Assembly: GCA_017466625.1 (NCBI GenBank)
Contig: JAFTTT010000011.1
Location: 1-37,441 of the forward strand
Direction: 5' to 3'
From: Clostridia bacterium
GTDB lineage: Bacteria; Bacillota; Clostridia; Oscillospirales; CAG-272
DNA length: 37,441 nt
Part shown: positions 22,812 to 32,261 of the stretch, piece after piece
Numbering within the stretch: position 1 is the stretch's first letter
Layout: every line of letters begins with the position of its first letter
Notes under the pieces: model-generated
The model's database searches: none
The model's input: only the letters and a program-made list of their open reading frames with translations
Told to the model about the DNA's origin: nothing
Made by a program: the position numbers and the translations under genes

Positions 22812-23867
22812 ATGGCAGACAAAAAGAAATTAGTCGTCGTTGGTTACGGCGGAATGGGTGGCTGGCACGTCGGATTTGCTCAGAAGAGCGACGTAGTTGA
22901 GCTCGCAGGCATTTACGACATCAAGGAAGAGCGCCGCGCGCTCGCCGTTGAAAACGGCATCCGTGCTTATGAGACGCTTGACGAGGTGCTTCGTGATCCC
23001 GAGGTCGATATAGTTACCGTTGCCACGCCTAACGACCATCATAAGGAGATCGCCATCGCGGCTCTTGAGGCGGGCAAGAACGTTATCTGCGAAAAGCCCG
23101 TTTGCATGAATTCCGAGGAGCTTGAAGAGATCATTGCCGTCGCAAATAAGGTCGGCAAGCTCTTTACTGTGCATCAGAACCGCCGTTGGGATACCGATAA
23201 GATGCGTATAGCAGACCTATACAAAAAGGGAACTATCGGTAAGATGCTTAATATCGAAAGCCGTATACACGGCTCGCGCGGTATTCCCGGTGACTGGAGA
23301 AAGGTCAAGCACGAGGGCGGAGGAATGGTCCTCGACTGGGGTGTACACCTCATCGACCAGGCAATAATGATTCTTGAGGACGTTAAGATAAAGAGCATTT
23401 ACGCGCGTCTTGACCACGTTACGAATACTGAGGTCGACGACGGATGTCATATCGTTCTCGGCTTTGAAAACGGCGTTGATTATACGATCGAGGTCGGTAC
23501 GAGCAACTATATAAATATGCCCCGCTTCTACGCAAGAGGCGACAAGGGAACGGCAATTATCGTAAACTGGAACGAGCCGATGAAGGTCGTCGTCAAGCGC
23601 GCAGGCGAGGAAAAGGACGCAACGCCCATCAAGGCAGAGTCGGGACTTACGAAGACTATGGCTCCGCGTGATGAGGACACAGTCGATACCTTTGAAGTGC
23701 CAATGCCGCAGTCTGACGTTCACGACTTTTACCGCAATTTCTGCGCCTCGATCGACGGAAGAGAAACGCAGATCGTTACTCACGACCAGATGCGGCGTGT
23801 AATGAAGGTGATGGAATGCACCTTCGAAAGTGCCAATAAAAACCAGGTTTTGAAGGTCGATATCTGA
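22812..23867 (+). CDS. Gfo/Idh/MocA-family oxidoreductase
   Basis: A 351-residue NAD(P)-dependent dehydrogenase. The N-terminal Rossmann loop is GYGGMGGWH (12-20). The family motif CEKPV is at about 96-100. The catalytic segment in the C-terminal domain is DWGVHLIDQ near 175-183, with the expected Asp and His. It oxidises a hydroxyl of a sugar or cyclitol, probably passing product to or from the isomerase 22 bp upstream. The pair ends at a strong terminator, so the module is two genes. No transport gene is in the same transcript. The upstream ABC operon may or may not supply it. Confidence 0.88.
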   Translation: MADKKKLVVVGYGGMGGWHVGFAQKSDVVELAGIYDIKEERRALAVENGIRAYETLDEVLRDPEVDIVTVATPNDHHKEIAIAALEAGKNVICEKPVCMNSEELEEIIAVANKVGKLFTVHQNRRWDTDKMRIADLYKKGTIGKMLNIESRIHGSRGIPGDWRKVKHEGGGMVLDWGVHLIDQAIMILEDVKIKSIYARLDHVTNTEVDDGCHIVLGFENGVDYTIEVGTSNYINMPRFYARGDKGTAIIVNWNEPMKVVVKRAGEEKDATPIKAESGLTKTMAPRDEDTVDTFEVPMPQSDVHDFYRNFCASIDGRETQIVTHDQMRRVMKVMECTFESANKNQVLKVDI

Positions 23868-23873
23868 TAAGAA

Positions 23874-23903
23874 CCCCCGCAATAAAACTGCGGGGGATTT
23901 TTT
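23874..23903 (+). terminator. Terminator of the dehydrogenase operon
   Basis: An 8-bp stem CCCCCGCA/TGCGGGGG over a 7-nt loop, then ATTTTTTATT. Confidence 0.92.
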
Positions 23904-23948
23904 ATTGTGAAATTTACATTTTCGACAACGAAAAACGCGCCAAAAGTG

Positions 23949-23977
23949 TTGACTTTTCACAATAAAAATGTTAAAAT
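23949..23977 (+). promoter_or_regulatory. Sigma-A promoter of the surface metallophosphatase locus
   Basis: TTGACT (23949-23954), 17 bp, TAAAAT (23972-23977). It gives a short leader of about 22 nt with an AAGGAGAT ribosome site. Confidence 0.7.
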
Positions 23978-24005
23978 AGGGTGATATCATATTAAGGAGA
24001 TATTT

Positions 24006-27000
24006 ATGAGCAACTTTAAGAGGATTCTTACTGCAATAATTGCAGCGATGCTTGTATTCGGAATGCTTCCGATAGGCATAATTGCGGAAACGCTCAGCGG
24101 AGCAGGTCAGTCCAAGAGCGGCGCTTCCGCTCCCGAGTACCAGGAATGGAAGCTTCCTACCGACTGGAGATTTACAGACAAGCAAAACGCAGGCAATTGG
24201 GAACTCCCCGTGAAAGGCGCGTGGGCGCTCCGTACTTATAACGAAATAGCCGCCGGAGAACCCGTTGATGCCTTTAAGGCACCCTTCATCGCCGTTAATG
24301 CCGACGAAGCGTCTACCGGATCTCCCAGCCCTTGGCTTTCGTCAGTTAATAACTACAAGTCGGGAATGGGTCCGAACGATTGGTACTTAAACCATAAGGC
24401 AAAATACAGTGAAGTAGGCGGAGCATTCCGCCCCGGTGCTCTCGACGGCAAGTATTACGTTACCGCAAACGTTCACAGCGGTCCTATTGCGGCTGAGTTT
24501 ACCGCTCCCGCAGACGGAACGTACGACTTCAAGGAAGCACTTACAGTTACGAATATTAAATCGTATAACGGCGATACGCTGTCTATCGGAGCCCTCGTAA
24601 TGAAGGTTTCGGGCGGTGTTGTCACCGTGCTCGATTCGTTCGTGTCCTCTACGACGGAGCAGAGCTCTGACGTTATGGCATCCTCGGTTGAGCTTAAAGC
24701 AGGAGATCAGCTCCTCTTCGGATTCTATAATCCTCTTTCCGGAAAACCCGATTTTGTAAACGACGCCAATAAAGAAAAGAATTACTACGGTTGCTATATT
24801 ACCGAGCTCATCGTATCCATCGGCGAAAAGCCCGACGATTACGATAAGCCCAAGCCCCCTGAAGCTCCGGACTGGTCCGATATTACGGGACCCGTTTATC
24901 CCGCGGGCGAAGAACCTCTGCTCGTGATCGGAGCTGTGTCCGACCCGCATACCGACTACGGTCTTCAGACGATTGATCCCTACATTCGTCCCGCCTATAT
25001 TACGGCGCTGAAGACCCTGAAGAAAGAGGGCATCGACCTTCTTCTCGTCGGCGGCGATATAACCTCTGATAACGAGGACAACGGCGGAGATCTCCGTTGG
25101 GATAAGGATACCTACAACAGAACGGTATCGCAGTATGAGGCGTATTCTACCATCGCGTCCAAGACCGGAATATCCCTTTGGGCGTGCGGTAACCACGACC
25201 ACGAGGTCGGACGTCTGACCGGCGGAATCGTCGACGGTGACTACGACTCCTACGCGGGCTTCCAGGATATTATGGTTAATTCCGCAGGTAAGCCGATTTC
25301 GCTTTATACACAGAAGGACGACAATCCTAAAACACCCTCCATATATCTTGACCGCTGGCTCGGCGCTCATTACAACCTTGAGGGATTTGATTTCATAGTT
25401 TTGAACGGACTTTATAATGCGTTCGAGGACTATTCCGTCGGAACTCTCAACTGGCTTGATAAAACGCTTGCCGGCATCGGTGCAGATAAGACAGTGTTTA
25501 TTATCGGACACTATCCTCTTACCGATAACCGCGGTATAACTACTCCGACTTACGGTCTTGAAAATGCATCGTACGATAATTTCGTCAAGGTAATGAGCAA
25601 GTACGATAACGCTATCTACCTTTACGGACATAACCACGGCGGTGTAGGTCAGAACCTCGGATATATATCCGGCGACGTATTTGAAAGAATCACGCACTAC
25701 GATGCAAACGGCGGAGTTATTAACGACAGAACCGTAACTCCTTCCTCGTTCGTAACTGCGTTTATGGGCTCGGCAGGTTACTACGCTAACGATTTCGATA
25801 AGGGCGGTCTCGGTGCTGCGGATCCTCAGATCATTCAGGCGATGACCATAAGCATTTATGCCGACCGAATCGAATTCAAGATGATAAACTGCGGAAAGCA
25901 GACCGGCCCCGGCACTTATCCCACTATCTGGACTCTTAAGCGCAACATCGTTGCTCCTAAGCACGAAGACGGCCCCGCAGCTAACACCAACGGCCTTTGG
26001 GAGCTCGGCACGGTTTCCTCCGCAAACGGTATGAACACCGACTCCGCAAGCAACGTACGTATAGGCAGACATATTTCCATCTCCGATTTCACCGAGGTGA
26101 CTATCGGAGCGGGATACAAGCTTATGTACTTCGCTTACGACCACGCAAATAACTATCTTGGAAACAACGGAAACGCTTGGGGCGCAGACGGCGGCAAGAT
26201 CACGATGGCGTCGATCAAGGAAAAGTATCCGAGCGCAACGACCTTCAAGATCGTAATGAAAAAGACGAACGGCGCGAATATGTCGATCTCTGACGTTATC
26301 ACGTCGGGCGTTAAGACGGTAGTCAACGCTAACGCTCCCGAAACGGAGCTCACCTACAACGGCTCTATCTACGGAATCAAGGTAGAGTACGCAAACGGCG
26401 CAATTCTTGCAAACGGTAAGGTTGATAAGAAGGCGTCGGGACAGTACTGTAAGACGTATCTTCCCATTTCCGAGTTTACTCAGCTCGCAGGAAGCGGCGA
26501 CGCGCTCGTCAAGTATTTCGCATACGACGCTAACCTCAAGCTTCTGGCGTCCGGCGGTACCGATCTCTCGCAGTATTCGATCCAGTACATCAAGAACTCT
26601 TACCCCGGCGTAGCATACTTCCGCTTCAATATTACAACGAGCGGATCCGATGCTGTTCTTAAGTCCAATATTTCCGCTACGCATACCTTCAAGCAGAAGA
26701 TCGTTTCAACCGTTAATTCTCAGCAGGACGGTGCGCTCTACAACGGCAAGCTCTTTATGTTCGATAAAGAGGGCAACTGCTACGTTTCGGATTATAAGAC
26801 CGGCGCACAGGTCGCTACCTTCCAGCTCGGCTCGCTTAATAAGATAAAGCCGTTCTGTAACGCGGTTTCCTTCAGCGACGTATTCTACGCAAAGGGCGAT
26901 AAATATCCGCTTCTTTATGCTAACGTTTACAACACCTACGAATCGCAGACCGACCGCAAGGAAGGCCACCTCTGTGTTTACAGAATTACGGAGAACGGCT

Positions 27001-27881
27001 CCACCTTTACCGCGCAGCTCGTTCAGATCATTAAGATCGGATTCGTAAACGACCTTGATCTTTGGAAATCGAAGAAGGACAACGGCGACGTTCGTTCTTA
27101 CGGTAACTTCGTTATAGATACCGATAAAAATGAGCTTATTGCATTCGTTGCACGTGATGCGAGCATGACGACGAGATTCTTCCGTTTCAAGCTTCCCTCT
27201 GCTAAGGCAGGCACGTCTTCCTCTGCATACGGCTGTAAGGTCGTTACCCTCAATAAAAAGAACATAATAGATCAGTTTGACGTCGATTATATCCCGTACA
27301 TTCAGGGCTGTACCTACTACGACGGAAGCATCATCTCCGTTTCGGGTATGCAGGGTGAAGGTAAGATACATGTTATCGACATAGCGAGAGGCGACATCTC
27401 GACCTCGATAGACTGTGCTTCGATAGGTCTTAATGATGAACCGCAGATGGTTGACGTCGACCGTTCGACCGGCAAGATCATCTACACCGCGAGTGATAAC
27501 GTCGTTCGCGCCTTTGACTTCGGTCAGTATAAGGCGCCTACCGCGAAGGAGGTCTACGGATCCGCTTCGAGCTCTACTACTACGAAGCCCTCCGATGATA
27601 CTACCGTGGATACTACGGCTCCCACCGATACGACCGATCCTTCCACGACCACAACTCCTCCCGACACCTCGACTTCCGAAGAAGATGATACCACGAAGCC
27701 GAGCGAAACTACTCCTCCCGATACTTCCGATCCCGATAATGGCGGAAAGAAGGGCGGAAACGATGAGACGGATTACACGATCCTTATCGCAGTTCTGATA
27801 GGAGTCGGATGCCTTGTCGCTACAGTAGTTATTTGGATCGCATTCGGTCCGAAAAATCCCAAAAAGGTAAAAAATAAATAA
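24006..27881 (+). CDS. Large surface metallophosphatase, membrane-anchored
   Basis: A 1291-residue secreted protein. A signal peptide ends near residue 28. Residues 45-275 are a beta-rich module of unknown fold. The calcineurin-like phosphoesterase domain spans about 303-650 with DPH (313-315), GGD (349-351), GNHDHE (395-400), GH (501-502) and GHNH (541-544), the full metal-binding set. Two related modules of about 110 residues follow (660-775 and 785-895, sharing ISxFT, KYFAYD or similar, IKxxYP). Then comes a repeat-rich region to about 1185, possibly a beta-propeller. A Thr/Pro/Asp-rich stalk (about 1188-1245), one membrane helix (about 1257-1280) and a Lys-rich tail end the protein. It should hydrolyse phosphoesters outside the cell. 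The substrate is unknown. Confidence 0.85.
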   Translation: MSNFKRILTAIIAAMLVFGMLPIGIIAETLSGAGQSKSGASAPEYQEWKLPTDWRFTDKQNAGNWELPVKGAWALRTYNEIAAGEPVDAFKAPFIAVNADEASTGSPSPWLSSVNNYKSGMGPNDWYLNHKAKYSEVGGAFRPGALDGKYYVTANVHSGPIAAEFTAPADGTYDFKEALTVTNIKSYNGDTLSIGALVMKVSGGVVTVLDSFVSSTTEQSSDVMASSVELKAGDQLLFGFYNPLSGKPDFVNDANKEKNYYGCYITELIVSIGEKPDDYDKPKPPEAPDWSDITGPVYPAGEEPLLVIGAVSDPHTDYGLQTIDPYIRPAYITALKTLKKEGIDLLLVGGDITSDNEDNGGDLRWDKDTYNRTVSQYEAYSTIASKTGISLWACGNHDHEVGRLTGGIVDGDYDSYAGFQDIMVNSAGKPISLYTQKDDNPKTPSIYLDRWLGAHYNLEGFDFIVLNGLYNAFEDYSVGTLNWLDKTLAGIGADKTVFIIGHYPLTDNRGITTPTYGLENASYDNFVKVMSKYDNAIYLYGHNHGGVGQNLGYISGDVFERITHYDANGGVINDRTVTPSSFVTAFMGSAGYYANDFDKGGLGAADPQIIQAMTISIYADRIEFKMINCGKQTGPGTYPTIWTLKRNIVAPKHEDGPAANTNGLWELGTVSSANGMNTDSASNVRIGRHISISDFTEVTIGAGYKLMYFAYDHANNYLGNNGNAWGADGGKITMASIKEKYPSATTFKIVMKKTNGANMSISDVITSGVKTVVNANAPETELTYNGSIYGIKVEYANGAILANGKVDKKASGQYCKTYLPISEFTQLAGSGDALVKYFAYDANLKLLASGGTDLSQYSIQYIKNSYPGVAYFRFNITTSGSDAVLKSNISATHTFKQKIVSTVNSQQDGALYNGKLFMFDKEGNCYVSDYKTGAQVATFQLGSLNKIKPFCNAVSFSDVFYAKGDKYPLLYANVYNTYESQTDRKEGHLCVYRITENGSTFTAQLVQIIKIGFVNDLDLWKSKKDNGDVRSYGNFVIDTDKNELIAFVARDASMTTRFFRFKLPSAKAGTSSSAYGCKVVTLNKKNIIDQFDVDYIPYIQGCTYYDGSIISVSGMQGEGKIHVIDIARGDISTSIDCASIGLNDEPQMVDVDRSTGKIIYTASDNVVRAFDFGQYKAPTAKEVYGSASSSTTTKPSDDTTVDTTAPTDTTDPSTTTTPPDTSTSEEDDTTKPSETTPPDTSDPDNGGKKGGNDETDYTILIAVLIGVGCLVATVVIWIAFGPKNPKKVKNK

Positions 27882-27890
27882 TTGATTCTG

Positions 27891-27924
27891 AATCGGTATT
27901 GTAAAGTTTTTTACAATACCGATT
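27891..27924 (+). other. Perfect 15-bp intergenic inverted repeat
   Basis: AATCGGTATTGTAAA pairs perfectly with its complement across a GTTT loop, 10 bp after the first metallophosphatase stop. TGGGTA follows instead of a T run, so it is unlikely to be an ordinary terminator. It may set the relative amounts of the two paralogues or be a processing site. Confidence 0.6.
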
Positions 27925-27947
27925 TGGGTATAAATACGGAGGTATTT

Positions 27948-29780
27948 ATGATCCGCTTCAAAAATATCGTGACCGTTTTGATAGCAGTGATGCTCGTTAT
28001 CGGAATGCTTCCGATGAGCGCTGCGGCTGAAACGGGCACCGAAACGAATAACGGCGCAGATAAGCCGCTTATAACCATCGGAACGATATCCGACCCGCAT
28101 ACAGACTATAAGCTTCAGAATAAGAAGCCGTATATCCGTCAGGCGTTTATAACCGCTATGGACGCTCTCGAAAAGGAGGGGATAGACCTTCTTCTCGTCG
28201 GCGGAGATATCACGTCGGATAACCAGGACGGCGGAGGCAATTTGCGCTGGGAGCTTGATGTCTACGACAGAACCGTATCGCAGTATCAGAAGTATGCGTC
28301 TAAAGCGTCCAAGACGGGACTGACTCTTTGGGCGTGCGGTAACCACGACCATGAGGTCGGTCGTCTTAAGGACGGTCAGTTCACGACAGGCGACTATAAC
28401 TCCTACGAGGGATTTGTCAATATGATGCTCGCGACCTGCGGTTATCCCGTTGATCTGTACGTTCACGAGGATGATGCGAGCGGAGGAATGTTCCCCGATC
28501 ATTGGCTCGGAGCACATTACGTTATAAATGGAGTTGACTTCATAATCATAAATCCCCCGTATAACCAGTCTACGTATTATACTACAGGCACTCTAAGTTG
28601 GCTCGACAGAACTCTTGAGAAGATCGGCGCTGACAAGACCGTGTTCATAACGGGGCACTATCCGCTTTACGACAGCCGTAATATGACGAGAAATGACGAT
28701 TACGGAATCAAGGGCGATCATTATACCAATTTCATGAACGTAATGAATAAGTATGATAATGCCATCTATCTTTACGGACATAATCACGGCGACGGAGAAT
28801 CGGTATATATTTCGTCCGATACGTTTGAACGTGTTACTCATTACGATGCAAACGGTGCAGTAGTAAACGACAGATCCGTTGCTCCGACCTCGTTCATTAC
28901 GTCGTTTATGGGCTCTGCTGCCTACTATAAGTATTCTCTCAACCCCGATTGGCTCGGCGCGGACGATCCTTATATCATTCAGGCGATGACGATCACCGTC
29001 TACAGTAACCGCATTGAATTCAAAATGATAAATTGCGGTAAAAATGAGGGTGAAAACCGCGAGCCGAAGATCTGGACCGTGATGCGTGACGTTAAGCTTT
29101 CGGGTGAAAAGGCAGACGACGCTCCGATTCTCGTTACCGAGGAAGTAAACGAGGACGTTTATTACGGACGCGCGCTCGGTATTCAGAAGTTCAAAATGCA
29201 GTCGAAGATACAGTCGCTGACCGCATCCTACCATACTATTGAGGCGGAGGGTCTTGACGGACTGTCGTTCTCGGTTAAAAGAGTCTACTCGGGAACGAAG
29301 TATACCGGGTATATGAGAAAGCTTTCGAAGGTAGTAAACGACGCAGTTATATTCGATTACACCGTCAAGAAAGTAAATAAGAACGTAAAGATCGAAACGC
29401 CCGTTAAGGTCACGCTTCCTGCACTGAATTATGAATTCGGCGAAAAGACCGCTGATCTTGATATCGCGGCTTATTACTGGAACAACGACGGAAAGCTCTG
29501 TATGACCGACGTTATCGTAAACGAGGACGGCACGTACAGCTTTATTATGACAAATCTTTCGGCATTCGCGCTTTCGGCACGTGCAAACGTTGTCGATCAG
29601 CTTACGAAGCTGAAGACGGAAAAGGACGGCGGAGATCTTGATCTGACTGTCGTTATTATTGCAGTCGCGGCGGTCGTCGTAGCTATTGCCGTTGTCGTTA
29701 CCGTAATACTCGTAGTCAAGAAATCGAAGAAGTCCAAAAAAGAAGACGCAAAAGAAGAAACGACCGATAAAGAGGAATAA
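27948..29780 (+). CDS. Surface metallophosphatase, smaller paralogue
   Basis: A 610-residue secreted protein and paralogue of the one upstream. A signal peptide (MLPMSAAAE region, about 1-27) leads directly into the phosphoesterase domain (about 40-345), with DPH (49-51), GGD (85-87), GNHDHE (131-136), GH (236-237) and GHNH (277-280). A beta-rich region (about 350-560) then ends in a membrane helix at about 573-598 and a charged KKSKKSKKEDAK tail. It lacks the N-terminal module, paired modules, propeller-like region and long Thr stalk of its larger neighbour. ATG 27948 follows CGGAGG. The TTG at 27882 would overlap the hairpin. Only 2 bp separate it from the GH123-like gene. Gene duplication is the simplest origin. 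Confidence 0.85.
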   Translation: MIRFKNIVTVLIAVMLVIGMLPMSAAAETGTETNNGADKPLITIGTISDPHTDYKLQNKKPYIRQAFITAMDALEKEGIDLLLVGGDITSDNQDGGGNLRWELDVYDRTVSQYQKYASKASKTGLTLWACGNHDHEVGRLKDGQFTTGDYNSYEGFVNMMLATCGYPVDLYVHEDDASGGMFPDHWLGAHYVINGVDFIIINPPYNQSTYYTTGTLSWLDRTLEKIGADKTVFITGHYPLYDSRNMTRNDDYGIKGDHYTNFMNVMNKYDNAIYLYGHNHGDGESVYISSDTFERVTHYDANGAVVNDRSVAPTSFITSFMGSAAYYKYSLNPDWLGADDPYIIQAMTITVYSNRIEFKMINCGKNEGENREPKIWTVMRDVKLSGEKADDAPILVTEEVNEDVYYGRALGIQKFKMQSKIQSLTASYHTIEAEGLDGLSFSVKRVYSGTKYTGYMRKLSKVVNDAVIFDYTVKKVNKNVKIETPVKVTLPALNYEFGEKTADLDIAAYYWNNDGKLCMTDVIVNEDGTYSFIMTNLSAFALSARANVVDQLTKLKTEKDGGDLDLTVVIIAVAAVVVAIAVVVTVILVVKKSKKSKKEDAKEETTDKEE

Positions 29781-29782
29781 TC

Positions 29783-31528
29783 ATGCTCACTAAAGCTCTA
29801 CTTACAAACGAAGCTTACCGCCTTGAATATAATTATAAGGAAGCTTGTCCTAAAGGGATAAATGCACTTGTAATGGCGAAAAACGACCGCGCCGCTTGTC
29901 AGCTTATCCTTCAGTCCGACAAGCACTACAGCGTGTCGCTTTCGCGCGGCGACTGGTATTCGGACTTTGAAAAGGTCGCGCCGGGCAAGGCGCTGAGCGG
30001 CCACGACAGATTCCGCGTTGCGGTAAATTCGCCGCTTAAGGTCAGCTTGCATCACATCGGAATGTTCTTCGACGACGACGAGACGAAAAAGGCGGATATC
30101 CTCCTTAACCAGGACGTTGTTGAGACCTACGCAAATATGCCGACCTCGATATATATCGAGCTTGAAAGCGAAAAGGACACCGTGGCAGGGGAGTACGATA
30201 CCGTAGTCAAGGTCTATCATTCTCTTTACGGTGAGGACGAAAAAGAGGTGGCTTCATTCAAGCTGACTGCAAAGGTTTACGATGCAGTCCTTGATGACAG
30301 TCGTAATTGGAGATTCCACCTCGACCTCTGGCAGCATCACTGCAACCTCGCGCGTCACGCTGACGTTCGTCTTTGGTCTGACGAGCATTTCGACCTTATG
30401 AAGCCCTACGCAAAGAGCATGGCAGATCTCGGGCAGAAGGCAGTCTCAATATGCGTGAGCGAGATCCCGTGGGGCGGTCAGCTCTGCGAATCTGATCACC
30501 GTTACGGCGGCAATATGTTTGAATATTCCTCCGTTTTCGTCACGAAAAAGCTTGACGGAAGCTTTGAATACGATTTCTCTAAAATGCAGAGGATCATTGA
30601 TACCTATGCTGAAGCGGGTATCGATAAGGTCATCGAGGTGTTCGGTCTTGTCAATCTTTGGGGCGTAAAGGGCTATCCCTGCGGCGACCCGATAGACGAA
30701 TACCCCGAGGATATCAAGGTGCGCTATCTCGACGAGAGCGACGGTGCGCAGAAGTATCTTCGCCGAGGCGACGATATAATCGCATACGTAAAGGCGCTTG
30801 AAAGGTACTTTATTGACACAAAACAGATAGATAAGGTGCGTATCGCTGCCGACGAGCCGGCAGATCCCGAGCGCTATAGCAGAAGCTTGGATATGCTGAA
30901 GAGCATTGCACCGTCCTTCCGCGGCTCCTGTGCGATCAACCACGCCGAGTTCATCGGTCAGTTCCACGACCGCATCGACGACTTCGTTCCTTACCTCGGC
31001 TGTACCGTCAAGGAGTTCGACCGTCTTAAGGAGTATCAGTCGACCTATCCTGATAAGACGTTTTTGTGGTACGTCTGCTGTGACCGCAATATGAAGCCGA
31101 ATACCTTCATTTCTTCTCATCCCATTGAATCGAGAGCGATAGGCCTCATGACCTCATTCGTCGGCTTTGACGGCTTTGCCCGTTGGGCATATACCATCTG
31201 GTCGGAGAATCCGCGCCTTGACGTTCGACACTCTGCGTTTGAAGCGGGAGACACCTGCTTCGTTTATCCCGGATATAACGGCAGACCCTTGCTTTCTCTG
31301 CGCTATAAGAACCTTCAGCGCGGAATAGCGGATTACGAGCTTATTACCCGTTACCGCGAAAAGTACGGCGATGAAAAGGCGGATGCGCTTCTTAAGAAGG
31401 TACTTATATTCGACGATATAAGAGCATATCTCAAAAACGGTCAGTGCCGTCACGAGAGCGAGCTTTTCTCGGTCGATTTTGATGACTATAACGCAATTAA
31501 AGAGGAAGTCCTCAAGGGACTTGAATAA
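29783..31528 (+). CDS. GH123/DUF4091-like glycoside hydrolase
   Basis: A 581-residue protein with no signal peptide. The N-terminal 170 residues are a beta-sandwich and the rest a TIM-barrel, as in the DUF4091/GH123 family, whose known members remove N-acetyl-beta-galactosamine from glycosphingolipids. An Asp-Glu pair at AADEPAD (Asp357, Glu358) fits the GH123 catalytic pair, in which substrate-assisted catalysis is used. Aromatic residues such as WQHH (183-186) and IPWGG (228-232) probably line the sugar pocket. It is 2 bp downstream of the metallophosphatase, so the locus links phosphate removal outside with glycan cleavage inside. The exact substrate is inferred only. Confidence 0.72.
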   Translation: MLTKALLTNEAYRLEYNYKEACPKGINALVMAKNDRAACQLILQSDKHYSVSLSRGDWYSDFEKVAPGKALSGHDRFRVAVNSPLKVSLHHIGMFFDDDETKKADILLNQDVVETYANMPTSIYIELESEKDTVAGEYDTVVKVYHSLYGEDEKEVASFKLTAKVYDAVLDDSRNWRFHLDLWQHHCNLARHADVRLWSDEHFDLMKPYAKSMADLGQKAVSICVSEIPWGGQLCESDHRYGGNMFEYSSVFVTKKLDGSFEYDFSKMQRIIDTYAEAGIDKVIEVFGLVNLWGVKGYPCGDPIDEYPEDIKVRYLDESDGAQKYLRRGDDIIAYVKALERYFIDTKQIDKVRIAADEPADPERYSRSLDMLKSIAPSFRGSCAINHAEFIGQFHDRIDDFVPYLGCTVKEFDRLKEYQSTYPDKTFLWYVCCDRNMKPNTFISSHPIESRAIGLMTSFVGFDGFARWAYTIWSENPRLDVRHSAFEAGDTCFVYPGYNGRPLLSLRYKNLQRGIADYELITRYREKYGDEKADALLKKVLIFDDIRAYLKNGQCRHESELFSVDFDDYNAIKEEVLKGLE

Positions 31529-31560
31529 AAAAAGCACCCCGAGATCGGGGTGCTTTTTTT
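31527..31560. terminator. Bidirectional terminator
   Basis: A long stem AAAAAAAGCACCCCGA pairs with TCGGGGTGCTTTTTTT, between the convergent GH123-like and pfs genes. T runs are present on both strands. Confidence 0.92.
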
Positions 31561-31568
31561 ACTTATGG

Positions 31569-32261
31569 TTATTCAAAGAATTTCATTATGACCTTGACCG
31601 ACTGCTCGGATGCGAGCTTCGCAAATGTCGGGTAATCGAGGGTCGCACTGTCGTCTCCGCCGTCGGAAATTGCGCGCATAACGCAGACGGGAGTTTTGTT
31701 AACGTAGCAAACGTGGGCGATCGCTCCACCCTCCATTTCGCACGCGATGGCGGAGAAGTTATCGACGATAGATTTTTTGTCATCGTCAGATGCGATAAAC
31801 TTGTCACCCGTTGCGATAACGCCGTTAATTACGTTGATACCGCAGTTCTCTGCGGCTGCCGTAAGACGCGCCGTGGCTTCTTTGTCTGTCGGGATATTGA
31901 TGATATTTATACCCGAAATAAGCCCCTTGGGGCCACCTATTGCAGAGGTGTCCATATCGTGCTGAACGAGCGAGGTTGCGACGGTCACGTCACAGACCCT
32001 GAGCGAGGGATGAAGTCCGCCCGCAACGCCGCTGTTTATTATCAGAGACGGGGAATAGCGGAGTATCATCGTCTGCGCGCAGAGCGCGGCGAATACCTTA
32101 CCGATACCGCAGACCGCAACGACGCAGTTCTTACCGTTGATCTTGCCGCGGTTGAAGGTTACTCCGCTTATTTCCTCACGTGTAACCTCGGTCATTCTCT
32201 CGATAATTCCGCATGCTTCCTTGTTCATCGCGCAGATGATGCCGATAATATTATTCTTCAT
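31569..32261 (-). CDS. pfs: 5'-methylthioadenosine/S-adenosylhomocysteine nucleosidase
   Basis: A 230-residue nucleosidase. It cleaves adenine from S-adenosylhomocysteine (and methylthioadenosine), giving S-ribosylhomocysteine for LuxS. Active-site residues are in place: Glu15 in MNKEAC, the substrate loop ACEMEGG (Glu175, Glu177) and Asp200 in ISDGG. I chose the ATG at 32261, which overlaps the luxS end by 11 bp. A longer frame from 32396 would add 45 residues inside luxS and lacks any family match. Coupling to luxS gives the full SAH-to-homocysteine route. Confidence 0.93.
   Translation of the reverse strand: MKNNIIGIICAMNKEACGIIERMTEVTREEISGVTFNRGKINGKNCVVAVCGIGKVFAALCAQTMILRYSPSLIINSGVAGGLHPSLRVCDVTVATSLVQHDMDTSAIGGPKGLISGINIINIPTDKEATARLTAAAENCGINVINGVIATGDKFIASDDDKKSIVDNFSAIACEMEGGAIAHVCYVNKTPVCVMRAISDGGDDSATLDYPTFAKLASEQSVKVIMKFFE

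Noticed and set aside
24387..26684. A 765-codon minus-strand frame, and similar long minus-strand frames opposite the surface proteins (for example 26706-28517).
   Set aside because: They lie opposite strong plus-strand genes with clear motifs, lack ribosome sites and promoters, and have no recognisable domains.
27580..27881. LPXTG sortase anchor on the large metallophosphatase.
   Set aside because: No LPXTG-type motif is seen. The end is a Thr-rich stalk, a membrane helix and a Lys-rich tail.
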